A DNA stretch of 64,000 nucleotides from NCEH01 sp043195125 (GCF_043195125.1 NZ_JBAFWR010000007.1), one strand, 5' to 3'. Positions 53,277-63,746 are shown, counted from the stretch's first letter. Made by a program: numbers and translations. The notes: generated by a model not told the origin, from the sequence alone.

Positions 53277-53353
53277 TGGTACAGGTGGGTGGGCTCGAAC
53301 CACCGACCTCCGGTTCCACAGACCGGCGCTCTAACCAACTGAGCTACACCTGC
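53277..53353 (-). tRNA. tRNA-His (anticodon GTG), alphaproteobacterial type
   Basis: 77 bases with encoded CCA. Anticodon arm CCGGT-CTGTGGA-ACCGG gives GTG. The acceptor stem is GCAGGTG/CACCTGT, with a G1:U72 pair and A73; the base before G1 is C, so G-1 is not encoded. This matches the known alphaproteobacterial exception to the usual G-1 identity element of tRNA-His. Confidence 0.95.
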
Positions 53354-53390
53354 GAAGCTCCGGCGCGCGGGGGCGCCGAAGAGAGCGCGG

Positions 53391-53419
53391 AACCTACTCG
53401 GGACGTTCCGGTATTTCAA
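53391..53419 (-). promoter_or_regulatory. Promoter for tRNA-His
   Basis: On the minus strand TTGAAA (53419-53414), 17-base spacer, TAGGTT (53396-53391). The start site would be about 30 bases before the tRNA 5' end. Confidence 0.6.
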
Positions 53420-53564
53420 GGGGGGCGGCGCGGATTGTGCCCGCGCGTTTCGGTGCCGCTCGCCCTATCCCGGCACCATCGAGCGGAAGGTGACTTTGCC
53501 CGCGCCGAAAATTCCCTAATGTATCCCTCAAGGGTAAGCCGCAAGAAAATCGTGGATGGGGACC

Positions 53565-56420
53565 ATGGCCAACGTAACCCTTCCGAATTCCACCTATCTC
53601 GACTTCACGAGCTACCGCTCCACCAGCGCCACAACACCCGAAGCTGCCTACGATATTACGCCGGGTGAGATCCACCACACGGATTCCGGGCTGGTCGTCG
53701 CTCTGGTGCTGGACCGCGCGAACGATCCCAGCGCCTTGCTCTCGGGCGATTGGGCGAGCCGGCAGAAGGCCATCGCCAGTCTGAACGCGCAGGGCACCTT
53801 GTGGTCCACCTATGGCGCCGATCCGGTCGAGTATCAGAAGGTGCTCGACGGGCTGCACACCATGGGCGTCACGGTGGTCGGCGATGCCATGGGCACCAGC
53901 GGCTATGTGACCTCGGCAGAATCACGCACCATCTGGGTGCAGCTCGACACCAATACCTTCCCAGCCCTGTTCGGCACGCCGCTGCTGCGCGTCGGCCCGA
54001 CGGACGACGCCAGCCAGCTGTTCTGGAACGGGAGCCTCTCCCTGCCGCAGGACTGGAAGGTCTCCGGCATCTATCCGGATTTCGAGGCTTATCCGGCGGT
54101 GTCGAACCTTGCTGGCGGGGCGAGCGTGGAGCTGCCCCAGGGGCCGCAGAGCCCCGGCAACAGTTCCTCGGCAAATCCTGCCTTCTACGCCCAGCAGCTG
54201 GGCCAGAACTTCTACAATTTCCCGGAAGAATGGGCGACCCAGAAGACCGGCACGGTCGGCCTCCTGGAGCCGGGCGTGGGCGATTCCCTTCCATTCGGCA
54301 GCACCCAGACGTTCCAGGACTTGCTGAATGCGTTCCGCCAGGGCGCGGGGCTCGACACCGACGGGCATTATTACGTCGTCGCACCGGCCGGCCAGCTCTA
54401 TGACAATTCGGCCGGAGAGCGGTCGCTGGATGTGGGCGTGGTCACCTCCGCCGCGCCGCAGAGCACGATCGGCCTCTATGTGGGCTCTGGCCTGCTGAAT
54501 TACTCCTGGGCCACCAGCTACACGGCCTATCAGCAGGCCTTCTGGGACCTGCTGCACAATCCGGCGGTGATCTCCTCCTCCTTCGGGGACGAGGTCTTCC
54601 CCGCACCCGGCTCGCCGTTCATGGCCGCGAGCCGCGAGCTGTTCGTGGACGCGGCGCTGCGCAACATCTCGGTGTTCTCGGCCAATGGCGACGGCGGTTC
54701 GGGCGACCAGGCGGCGAACGGCATCACCAACCAATACACCTCCTATACCAGCCCCTATGGCGTCCTGGTGGGCGGTACCTCGCTGAGCCCGCCAGCCAAG
54801 GCGGCCGCCGACGCCACGCTGGCGCAGATCGTCGCGGAAGTGGCCGCCGGCAACGCGGCCACCATCTGGCAGCTGGTCTCCGGCGGCATGACGCAATTGC
54901 CGGACCCGACCTCCCAGGACACGACACAGATCGAGACCGTGTGGAACTCGTATGTCCTGCGGGAGAACCACATCAATCCCGGATATTACATCAACAATGC
55001 CGGGTCCGGCGGCGCCGATCCCACCCAGCCGACGCCGTGGTATCAGCTCGCCTACGGGTTGACGCCCTTCACCGCCGATCCGCTGCACCAGCCGGGGCGC
55101 GGCACGCCGGATGTTTCGGCGCAGGCCGGCGGCGGGGTGTCCTATCTCGTACCCAGCGCCGACATGACGGAGGTCTGGTACGATTACGGGACCAGCGCCG
55201 CGACGCCGTTCTGGGCGTCCATCGCCGCCCACATCAATGCCGAGTTCGCAGACATTGGCCTGCCGCAGCTCGGCTATGCCAACGACCTGCTCTATATCGC
55301 CGCCGTCATCACCCCAGCGGCGTTCAACGACATCACGGTGGGCCAAAACACCTCCACCTTCATCGAAGGCGGAAGCTATACGACGCCCAATTATTCCGGC
55401 GACGTGATCCACGTGACCCCGACCGGCTTCGGCGATTCCGCCGGGCCCGGATATGACCTCGCCACCGGGCTCGGCACGCCCAATGCCACGGTGCTGGCGC
55501 GGACGCTGGCGGCCATCGCAACCGCGCAATATTATTTCGATACGCCCGACGTGCTCACCGCGAGCGGCAGCACCTGGAGCAGCACCACCGACCAGAGCCT
55601 GCTGTTCCAGAGCGCGCTAAGCGCCGACGCCCCCATCGACCTCTCGCTCGGGGGGCATGATGTGAGCTTCAACGGTGCCGCCGGCGGCACCTTTGCCTGG
55701 ACCAGCCAATTCGCCCAGCAATCCCTTTCGGCCGATTTCTCCGCCGATCTCGTGACCATGTTCGACAAGCAGGCGCAGGGCACGGTGAGCCAGTTCCATG
55801 TGGCCGCCGGCGCCGGCATCGGCGTGCAGATCGGCGGGGCGGCCACCGGGACGCCGCAGGCCTCCTTGTCCACGCCGTATGGTTTCGTCGATTTCGTCTC
55901 GGACGCTACCGACAGCGCCGTGCAAGTGGCGCGCGCGGTCGCGGTGGCGGAGACAGCCGGAGCGGCGAACGACCAGGAAGCCGTCGTGCGCCTGCGCCAG
56001 AGCGGCAACGATGCGGTCTCGCTGCTGTTCTACAAGGTGGATGATTTCTCCGGCACCATCGATGGAATCGCGCCGGGGCAGGCCGGCTATGATGCGGCGA
56101 CGCTCGTCCATGCCTATGCCACCACCAGCGGGGGCGCCTGGATCAGCGGCCCGGGCTTCGGTCTCTATGGCCAGACGGCGCTGCTCGACGTGGATGCGGG
56201 CGACATCATCGCCATGCGCCTGAAGGACGGCACCCACGATTATTTCGCCTTCTCCCCCGCCAACGAGCAGGTGAATGGCGAGGGGGTGGCCCACCTGTGG
56301 AACTACGGCCTCAACACCTGGGGCTGGGAAGACCTCTATGGCGGCGGCGACCACGATTATAACGACCTCGTGGTCCAGCTCGATTTCACGAGCGCCGCAG
56401 CAAAGGATTGGGTGGTGTGA
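53565..56420 (+). CDS. S53 family (sedolisin/kumamolisin-like) serine-carboxyl peptidase with C-terminal DUF4114-like domain
   Basis: A 951-residue protein in three parts. Residues about 35-165 resemble a pro-kumamolisin propeptide (STYGADPVEYQKVLDGLHTM). Residues about 210-655 are the S53 domain: Glu285 and Asp289 in GERSLDVGVV, oxyanion Asp376 in SANGDGGSGD, nucleophile Ser544 in DYGTSAATPFW, and the calcium site NDITVG and GYDLATGLGTPN (Asp589, Asp631). The remainder ends in WGWEDLYGGGDHDYNDLVV, a DUF4114-type acidic signature. There is no N-terminal signal peptide, so type I secretion is inferred. Start ATG 53565, with GGATGGGG upstream; 53556 is an alternative. Confidence 0.85.
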   Translation: MANVTLPNSTYLDFTSYRSTSATTPEAAYDITPGEIHHTDSGLVVALVLDRANDPSALLSGDWASRQKAIASLNAQGTLWSTYGADPVEYQKVLDGLHTMGVTVVGDAMGTSGYVTSAESRTIWVQLDTNTFPALFGTPLLRVGPTDDASQLFWNGSLSLPQDWKVSGIYPDFEAYPAVSNLAGGASVELPQGPQSPGNSSSANPAFYAQQLGQNFYNFPEEWATQKTGTVGLLEPGVGDSLPFGSTQTFQDLLNAFRQGAGLDTDGHYYVVAPAGQLYDNSAGERSLDVGVVTSAAPQSTIGLYVGSGLLNYSWATSYTAYQQAFWDLLHNPAVISSSFGDEVFPAPGSPFMAASRELFVDAALRNISVFSANGDGGSGDQAANGITNQYTSYTSPYGVLVGGTSLSPPAKAAADATLAQIVAEVAAGNAATIWQLVSGGMTQLPDPTSQDTTQIETVWNSYVLRENHINPGYYINNAGSGGADPTQPTPWYQLAYGLTPFTADPLHQPGRGTPDVSAQAGGGVSYLVPSADMTEVWYDYGTSAATPFWASIAAHINAEFADIGLPQLGYANDLLYIAAVITPAAFNDITVGQNTSTFIEGGSYTTPNYSGDVIHVTPTGFGDSAGPGYDLATGLGTPNATVLARTLAAIATAQYYFDTPDVLTASGSTWSSTTDQSLLFQSALSADAPIDLSLGGHDVSFNGAAGGTFAWTSQFAQQSLSADFSADLVTMFDKQAQGTVSQFHVAAGAGIGVQIGGAATGTPQASLSTPYGFVDFVSDATDSAVQVARAVAVAETAGAANDQEAVVRLRQSGNDAVSLLFYKVDDFSGTIDGIAPGQAGYDAATLVHAYATTSGGAWISGPGFGLYGQTALLDVDAGDIIAMRLKDGTHDYFAFSPANEQVNGEGVAHLWNYGLNTWGWEDLYGGGDHDYNDLVVQLDFTSAAAKDWVV

Positions 56421-56529
56421 CCGTGCCCGGAAAATCAATCTAAAAATATCAAGGCAATGTGCCGCAATTGACTGCCGTAAAGTTAAAGAGGATGGACCTC
56501 TTCGCGGGCCTTATAAAGGGGAAGAGGTA

Positions 56530-56907
56530 ATGAAGTACGTTGTTTCTCGTCTATGCTTGGTTTTTTCACTTCTTCTGCTATTGGGCGGCTTAGCGCGCGC
56601 AGCGGAGGGAAGGCAGAATTTCGTGCTGGTGAATAATACCGGTTACGATATCAGCCACGTCTATGTCTCGCCCACGAAGTCGGACGAGTGGGAAGAGGAC
56701 GTGCTCGGCAAGGATATCCTGGAAGACGGGGATTCCTGGAAGATCAAGTTCAGCCGCAGCACGCGCACCTGCAAATGGGATTTGAAGGTCGTCTACGACG
56801 ACGATGATTCCACCGCGACATGGAAGAACATCGACCTGTGCACGGTCGAGAAGATCACCATCAAATACAATCGCAAATCGGACACCACCAGCGCCATATT
56901 CGAATGA
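56530..56907 (+). CDS. Small secreted protein of unknown function
   Basis: A 125-residue protein with a Sec signal peptide (MKYVVSRLCLVFSLLLLLGG, cleavage near ARA-AEG). The mature part is a single beta-rich domain: NFVLVNNTGYDISHVYVSP, EDGDSWKIKFS and two cysteines (RTCKWD, DLCTVE) that may pair. This pattern occurs in other alphaproteobacterial secreted proteins, but I cannot name the family. The ATG at 56530 has GAAGAGG upstream. It lies 109 bases after the S53 protease gene in a locally AT-rich spacer and ends at a strong terminator. Confidence 0.75.
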   Translation: MKYVVSRLCLVFSLLLLLGGLARAAEGRQNFVLVNNTGYDISHVYVSPTKSDEWEEDVLGKDILEDGDSWKIKFSRSTRTCKWDLKVVYDDDDSTATWKNIDLCTVEKITIKYNRKSDTTSAIFE

Positions 56908-56930
56908 TTGGCAGCCGGTTTTCCGGTTTT

Positions 56931-56963
56931 AACCCCGCCCTGTGAAGGGCGGGGTTTTCTTTT
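56931..56963 (+). terminator. Intrinsic terminator after the small secreted protein
   Basis: AACCCCGCCC (56931-56940), loop TGTGAA, GGGCGGGGTT (56947-56956), followed by TTCTTTT. A 10-bp perfect stem with a T-run on the plus strand; it also lies between convergent stops with thiC. Confidence 0.88.
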
Positions 56964-56976
56964 GCGGCGCGGGCGC

Positions 56977-58842
<1,866 letters not shown>

Positions 58843-58953
58843 ACGGATCTCCTTTAAGCTCGCGCTTCAAATGAGATCCGGGGATTCGAGCTTAGGAGAC
58901 GGGGTGGCTCCGGGTGGAATTCGCGGGGCGAATCGCGCCGGTGGCCTATTCCG

Positions 58954-59062
58954 ATCCCTTCGCCGGCATGACCCGGATCAGGTTCGAAGGGTCATCGCGG
59001 CGCCGGTGATCATGACGATCAATCCGGAAGGCGATCTCTCAGCCCCCTCGCGGGGCTCCCCT
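58954..59062 (-). promoter_or_regulatory. TPP riboswitch (THI element) upstream of thiC
   Basis: On the minus strand the conserved parts occur in order: GGGGAGCCCCGCGAGGGGGC, then CTGAGAG (59043-59035), a variable arm, TTCGAACCTGATCCGGGTCAT, and GCCGGCGAAGGGA at the 3' end (down to 58955). These form helices P1-P5 with the pyrimidine-sensing CUGAGA and the ACCUGAUCCGG pyrophosphate-sensing region. The aptamer ends 112 bases before the thiC start, leaving room for an expression platform. Thiamine pyrophosphate binding should reduce thiC expression. Confidence 0.93.
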
Positions 59063-59258
59063 TGGAATGCGTCCACAGTGGGGAGGGATTTGATCCATGT
59101 CAACGCTGCGACGCAGCAGCCAGTCGCCGCGCATATTGCGTTGCAACACGAATTTGTGTGGGTCGGCAGGTGGCTTCACGGCCGGCGCCCATGACATTTC
59201 CTGGTGAAGTGCATAAATCTTACGGAGAAGCGCGGAATTGGGACGGAGAAGTGCTGAG

Positions 59259-60053
59259 ATGCGCCAGTACCACGACCTTCTTCTGCGCATTTTGAGCGAG
59301 GGCGTCCGCAAGGAGGACCGCACCGGCACCGGCACGCTCTCCGTGTTCGGTCACCAGATGCGCTTCGACCTAGCCGAGGGCTTTCCCCTGGTTACCACCA
59401 AGAAACTGCACCTCAAATCCATCGTGCATGAGTTGCTCTGGTTTTTGGCTGGCGACACAAACATCAGATATCTCAAGGAAAACGGCGTTTCCATCTGGGA
59501 CGAATGGGCGGATGCAAACGGCGATCTCGGCCCCGTTTACGGCCATCAGTGGCGCTCCTGGCCGACCCCGGAAGGGGGCGTGATCGACCAGATCGCCCAA
59601 GTGGTCTCCGACATTAAGCGCAATCCGGATTCTCGGCGCTTGATCGTAACCGCATGGAATCCGTCAGACGTGCCGAAGATGGCTCTGCCGCCGTGCCATT
59701 GCCTCTTTCAGTTTTATGTCGCGGATGGCAAACTTTCTTGCCAGATGTACCAGCGCTCTGCCGACGTTTTTCTTGGCGTTCCTTTCAATATTGCATCCTA
59801 CGCTCTATTGACGGCGATGGTCGCGCAGGTAGCGGGCTTGAAAGCTGGCGATTTCGTTCATACGTTCGGTGATGTTCACCTCTATTCCAACCATGTGGAG
59901 CAGGCGCAGGAGCAATTGTCCCGTCCCCTCCGCCCCCTCCCGCGTCTGGTGCTGAACCCGCGGGTGCGTGATATCTTCGCGTTCCGCTATGAAGACGTGG
60001 CGATCGAGGGATATAATCCGCACCCTGCCATCAAGGCCCCCGTTGCCGTATGA
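59259..60053 (+). CDS. thyA: Thymidylate synthase ThyA
   Basis: Methylates dUMP to dTMP with methylenetetrahydrofolate. The 264-residue protein equals the E. coli length and keeps Cys146 as nucleophile in LPPCHCLFQFYV, the phosphate arginines RTGTGT and NPDSRRLIV, and the C-terminal end IKAPVAV. The start ATG at 59259 (MRQYHDLLLR) is preferred to the in-frame codon at 59238, since homology begins here. The gene lies 196 bases from the divergent thiC riboswitch. Its folate partner gene (folA) was not seen in the following 60-64 kb. Confidence 0.96.
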   Translation: MRQYHDLLLRILSEGVRKEDRTGTGTLSVFGHQMRFDLAEGFPLVTTKKLHLKSIVHELLWFLAGDTNIRYLKENGVSIWDEWADANGDLGPVYGHQWRSWPTPEGGVIDQIAQVVSDIKRNPDSRRLIVTAWNPSDVPKMALPPCHCLFQFYVADGKLSCQMYQRSADVFLGVPFNIASYALLTAMVAQVAGLKAGDFVHTFGDVHLYSNHVEQAQEQLSRPLRPLPRLVLNPRVRDIFAFRYEDVAIEGYNPHPAIKAPVAV

Positions 60054-60142
60054 TGTGCGGCTTCACGGCCTTGTGTAACGCCTTGCCGTAACTTTGGCGC
60101 CTCGCTTTGCGTATCTTGAGCGATAGCGAGAGAATACGCCCC

Positions 60143-61033
60143 ATGGCCCTGTTTCACGAACGTAATGGCAAATTCAGCCCGGAACTCACCCTCTCTCTTC
60201 TTGGAGCGGTGGTGCCGGTACTCTGGCTGGCGGGCTGGGCGCTGGCGGGGGACCTTGGCGGGCGGCCGGTCGCGGCAGCGATCCATTTCACCGGCCTGTG
60301 GGCCGTGCGTTTCCTACTGGTGAGCCTCGCCGTCACCCCCGTGCGACGCCTCTTCCAATGGCCGAAGCTGGTACTGGCACGCCGCAATCTCGGTCTTGCG
60401 GCCCTCTTCTATGCCGCCTTGCATCTCGGATTGTTCGTGGCCGATCAAGGCTATAGCTTCACGGCGGCAGGGCGTGAGATCGTCTTGCGCTTCTATCTCA
60501 CCATCGGGGCGGTGGCGGTTGCCTTGCTGCTGGCGCTTGGCGGAACATCCTTTGACCGCATCATTCGCCGCATGGGGGCGAAGCGTTGGAATGCGCTGCA
60601 TGCCAGCGTCTATGCCGTTGCAATCCTTGCCATTGCTCATTTTCTGATCCAGTCGAAGCTGGACGTGACCGAGGCCGTCATGATGGGCGGCCTGCTGATC
60701 GTGCTGTTCGCCTATCGCATCGTCTTCCACTTCACGAATCGTGTCGGGCCAATGGCTTTCGCCGCCGTAACGATTGTTAGCGCCGCGCTGACGGCGCTTG
60801 GCGAAGTGGCATGGTACGGGGTGCTCACCGGCGTGGACCCCTGGCTGGTTGCGGCAGCGAATTTTCAGCCGCAGCTTGGGGTTAGCCCCGCCGGCTGGGT
60901 GCTGGCCGCCGGTTTGTCGCTGGCTCTGGCGGCGGCGGTGCGACAGACGCTGTTTCCGTCTGCAAAGACCGTCCGGGCCGGCAAACAATCCGGCACGAAA
61001 GTGTCACCCCCCAAGTCCAGACTCGCCGGCTAA
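60143..61033 (+). CDS. msrQ: MsrQ-like haem-binding membrane protein (ferric reductase-like domain)
   Basis: A 296-residue inner-membrane protein with about six helices and conserved haem-ligand histidines, e.g. FYAALHLGLFVAD and LHASVYAVAILAIAHFLIQ. The pattern WAVRFLLVSLAVTPVRRLF is typical of the MsrQ/YedZ family, which passes electrons to the periplasmic methionine sulfoxide reductase MsrP. The usual partner gene msrP is not adjacent in the window, and the protein has a longer C-terminal part than E. coli MsrQ. A related ferric reductase is the alternative. ATG 60143 is the start with best support. Confidence 0.75.
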   Translation: MALFHERNGKFSPELTLSLLGAVVPVLWLAGWALAGDLGGRPVAAAIHFTGLWAVRFLLVSLAVTPVRRLFQWPKLVLARRNLGLAALFYAALHLGLFVADQGYSFTAAGREIVLRFYLTIGAVAVALLLALGGTSFDRIIRRMGAKRWNALHASVYAVAILAIAHFLIQSKLDVTEAVMMGGLLIVLFAYRIVFHFTNRVGPMAFAAVTIVSAALTALGEVAWYGVLTGVDPWLVAAANFQPQLGVSPAGWVLAAGLSLALAAAVRQTLFPSAKTVRAGKQSGTKVSPPKSRLAG

Positions 61034-61102
61034 CCCCCTTCGCTGTCCGTTCCCGCTCTCCCCCCGATCAGCTAAGCTGAGCGGCGAGCATGGGGGTGGG
61101 AC

Positions 61103-61837
61103 ATGAATGCGAAAATCAAGGGTATTCTATGGTGGGTGTGCCTTGTCGTGGCGCCGCTTATTCTTGCCAGCGCCGAGCTTTTCCATCCGTCGGGCTTCAC
61201 GAGGAGTCCCGGCATGTATGCCTATCTTTGTACGTCCCAGCCGTTTGATCCGCGCTACTGGGCGCTTGGTTATTTCGGGCCGACCTGGTGGTTCACCATG
61301 CACATGATCCAGCTTCCCATGCTGGGGCTGGTGTCGGTGGGATTATGGATGGCTGTGGAGGGGATTGAGGAGGGCCTCGCCTGTCTCGCGGCCTGGGTGT
61401 CGCGCGTCGCCACCTTCATATTTTTGATCTGCTACACGGCGCTTGATTCCATCGGCGGCATCGGGCTCGGCCGCAGCATGCTGAACATCGACGCCATGCG
61501 CGCGGCGGGAAAACTGACGCCAGAGCAAGCCCAGGGCGCGATCGCGCTGCTCAATGAAGATTGGGTGGATCCGTGGGTCGGCGGTGTCGGGTCCGTCATC
61601 AGCCTCACGGGCTCCTGGATGGTCCTTCTCGCCGCGGTGAGCGTCGCCCTTGCCCTCCACCTCACGCGCCGGGCCCCATGGCCCTCCCTTATTCTGCTGA
61701 TTGCGTTCGGTTGGGAGATCCAGACGTCGCACGCCAGCCCCCATGGGCCCATAGGCTTCCTGTTTTTGGCGCTTGCGGCCGCGTGGATTCGCTTGGCCGG
61801 GGCGGCACCGGCACGCAGGGGGCTTGCGGCGGCCTGA
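61103..61837 (+). CDS. Multi-helix membrane protein of unknown function
   Basis: A 244-residue protein with about six membrane segments, beginning IKGILWWVCLVVAPLILASA and ending PIGFLFLALAAAWIRLA. A polar loop (LGRSMLNIDAMRAAGKLTPEQAQ) lies between helices 3 and 4 and may face the periplasm. I do not recognise the family and see no ligand-binding motif. The start has GGTGGGA upstream at about 61094. It converges on miaA with five bases between the stops. Confidence 0.65.
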   Translation: MNAKIKGILWWVCLVVAPLILASAELFHPSGFTRSPGMYAYLCTSQPFDPRYWALGYFGPTWWFTMHMIQLPMLGLVSVGLWMAVEGIEEGLACLAAWVSRVATFIFLICYTALDSIGGIGLGRSMLNIDAMRAAGKLTPEQAQGAIALLNEDWVDPWVGGVGSVISLTGSWMVLLAAVSVALALHLTRRAPWPSLILLIAFGWEIQTSHASPHGPIGFLFLALAAAWIRLAGAAPARRGLAAA

Positions 61838-61842
61838 AACGT

Positions 61843-62757
61843 TCAGGCGGCAATCTCACCCATCAGGTCTTCCAGAGCCTCATAGGGAGTCGTGTGCGGC
61901 CACTCCGCCATCTGGTGGCGAAACCAAGTCTCCTGCCGCTTGGCATAGCGGCGGGTGTCGGTCTGGCCCTCCGTAACCGCTTGGGAACGGGAGATATCGC
62001 CGGCGAGATGCCGCATCATCGCGGGCACGCCGCAGGCCTTGAGGAGCGGCCGGTCGGCAGGCAGCCGGCGTTCGGCGAGCCGTTCGACCTCTTCCAGGGC
62101 ACCGCCCTCCATCATCACCTCGAAGCGCCGGTCGATCTGGCGCCGCAGAATGTCTCGATCCAGCTGAAGCACCCGCTTCACCAGCCCCTCCGGGGGCAGG
62201 GCGGGCGGCTGGATAGAGCGCTGCCACGCGCTGAGCGACTTCCCCGTCGCTTCAACAACTTCGAGCGCGCGTAGGATGCGCTGACGATCGTTGGGCGCCA
62301 GGCGGAACGCGGTTTCGGGATCCAGCGTGGCAAGGCGGCTGTGCAGCACGTGCGCGCTCTCGCCTTCCGCCATGGTCCGGATCGCCATCCGCATCTCTGC
62401 CGGGATCGGCGGAATGGCGACAAGGCCTTGGGTCAGGGCCCGAAAATACAGGCCAGTGCCGCCGATGACGATCGGCAGCCGATCCACCGCCCGCGTCGCC
62501 CCTATGGCGGCGATCACATCGCCGAGCCAGCGGCCCACGGAATAATCGTCCATCGCGTCAGCATGGCCGTAAAGCCGGTGGTCGGCGCGAGCCTCCTCCT
62601 CGGCGCTGGGCCGCGCGGTGAGGATTCGCAGATCGCGGTATACCTGCATCGAATCCGCATTGATCACCACGCCGCCCGTGCGCTCGGCGAGAGCCAGCGC
62701 CACCGCGGACTTGCCGCTGGCCGTTGGACCTGCGATGAGCACCGCTGACGGTTTCAA
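61843..62757 (-). CDS. miaA: tRNA dimethylallyltransferase MiaA
   Basis: Adds a dimethylallyl group to A37 of tRNAs that read codons starting with U. The protein has the P-loop IAGPTASGKS, the DSMQVYRDL motif and the GGTGLYFRAL substrate site. No ATG lies near the P-loop; the best start is a TTG at 62757 (L-K-P-S-A-V-L-I-A-G), preceded by TGAGGA four bases upstream and giving 304 residues. The in-frame ATG at 62817 would overlap the divergent serB start. Only 21 bases separate the two start codons. Confidence 0.92.
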   Translation of the reverse strand: MKPSAVLIAGPTASGKSAVALALAERTGGVVINADSMQVYRDLRILTARPSAEEEARADHRLYGHADAMDDYSVGRWLGDVIAAIGATRAVDRLPIVIGGTGLYFRALTQGLVAIPPIPAEMRMAIRTMAEGESAHVLHSRLATLDPETAFRLAPNDRQRILRALEVVEATGKSLSAWQRSIQPPALPPEGLVKRVLQLDRDILRRQIDRRFEVMMEGGALEEVERLAERRLPADRPLLKACGVPAMMRHLAGDISRSQAVTEGQTDTRRYAKRQETWFRHQMAEWPHTTPYEALEDLMGEIAA

Positions 62758-62778
62758 GCTTTCCTCATTGGACAGACC

Positions 62779-63678
62779 ATGGTGTATGTCGCGACACTTA
62801 TCGCAAATCCTTCTCACGCCACCTTAACGCGCGACATGATTCACGCCGCGCGGTCCGTCCTGCCCGGCGCGGAGGAAGAGCGCATCCTCGCGGCCGAGGT
62901 GGCCGTGGACATTCCGTTCGATCCTGAACTTGGGGCAGATACCCGCCTTCTTGCCGATGGCGTGCGCGCCGCCCTTGCCGGCGCGCCGATCGACGTGGTG
63001 GTGCAGCTCGCCGCGGCGCGGCGCAAGAGATTGTTCATCGCCGACATGGATTCCACCATGATCGGCCAAGAGTGCATTGATGAACTCGCGGACGTCATCG
63101 GCATCAAGGCGCACGTGGCTGCGATCACCGAACGGGCGATGCGCGGCGAGATCGCATTTGAACCGGCACTGCGCGAGCGTGTGGCCTTGTTGAAAGGCTT
63201 GCCGGCGCAGGTGGTGGACGAGGTTTTGCGCAGCCGCATTTCCTTGACGCCGGGCGGCGCGGAATTGGTCGCCACCATGAAGGCGAACGGAGCCTATACG
63301 GCGCTCGTTTCCGGTGGGTTCACCCTGTTCACCGATGCGGTCGCGGGCATGCTGGGATTTGACGAGAACCGTGCCAATCGCCTGCTGATCGAGGCGGACC
63401 AGTTCTCAGGCCTCGTGGAGGAGCCGATTCTCGGCCGCGACGCCAAGACCGCATCCCTCGTCGAGCTGCGGGACCGGCTTCATCTGTCTCCCTCCGAGAC
63501 CCTGGCGGTGGGCGATGGCGCAAACGATCTCGGAATGCTGGGGGAGGCTGGCCTCGGTGTCGCGTTCCACGCCAAGCCGAAGGTGGCGGAGGCGGCCCAC
63601 GCACGCATCGATCACGGGGATCTCACCGCCCTGCTGTATCTTCAGGGTTATTCCGCGGAAGAGATCCGCCATCCCTGA
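62779..63678 (+). CDS. serB: Phosphoserine phosphatase SerB
   Basis: Last step of serine synthesis, dephosphorylating phosphoserine. The 299-residue haloacid dehalogenase protein has the nucleophile motif FIADMDSTMIGQE (first Asp nucleophilic, second the acid), motif II ALVSGGFT and motif III VGDGANDLGML with the Mg-binding aspartates; the first 80 residues form an extra N-terminal domain. ATG 62779 (MVYVATLIANPSHA) starts as in related species. The gene is divergent from miaA and is followed by a bidirectional terminator. Confidence 0.95.
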   Translation: MVYVATLIANPSHATLTRDMIHAARSVLPGAEEERILAAEVAVDIPFDPELGADTRLLADGVRAALAGAPIDVVVQLAAARRKRLFIADMDSTMIGQECIDELADVIGIKAHVAAITERAMRGEIAFEPALRERVALLKGLPAQVVDEVLRSRISLTPGGAELVATMKANGAYTALVSGGFTLFTDAVAGMLGFDENRANRLLIEADQFSGLVEEPILGRDAKTASLVELRDRLHLSPSETLAVGDGANDLGMLGEAGLGVAFHAKPKVAEAAHARIDHGDLTALLYLQGYSAEEIRHP

Positions 63679-63699
63679 GCCGGTTCGCGGCTCATGCGG

Positions 63700-63731
63700 A
63701 AAAAAAGGCCCGGTGTTTCCGGGCCTTTTGT
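63700..63731. terminator. Bidirectional intrinsic terminator between serB and the Do-family protease
   Basis: A-run (63700-63706), GGCCCGG (63707-63713), loop TGTTT, CCGGGCC (63719-63725), then TTTTGTTTG. A 7-bp GC stem flanked by A and T runs, serving both convergent genes. Confidence 0.88.
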
Positions 63732-63746
63732 TTGTGAAAGTGGCCG

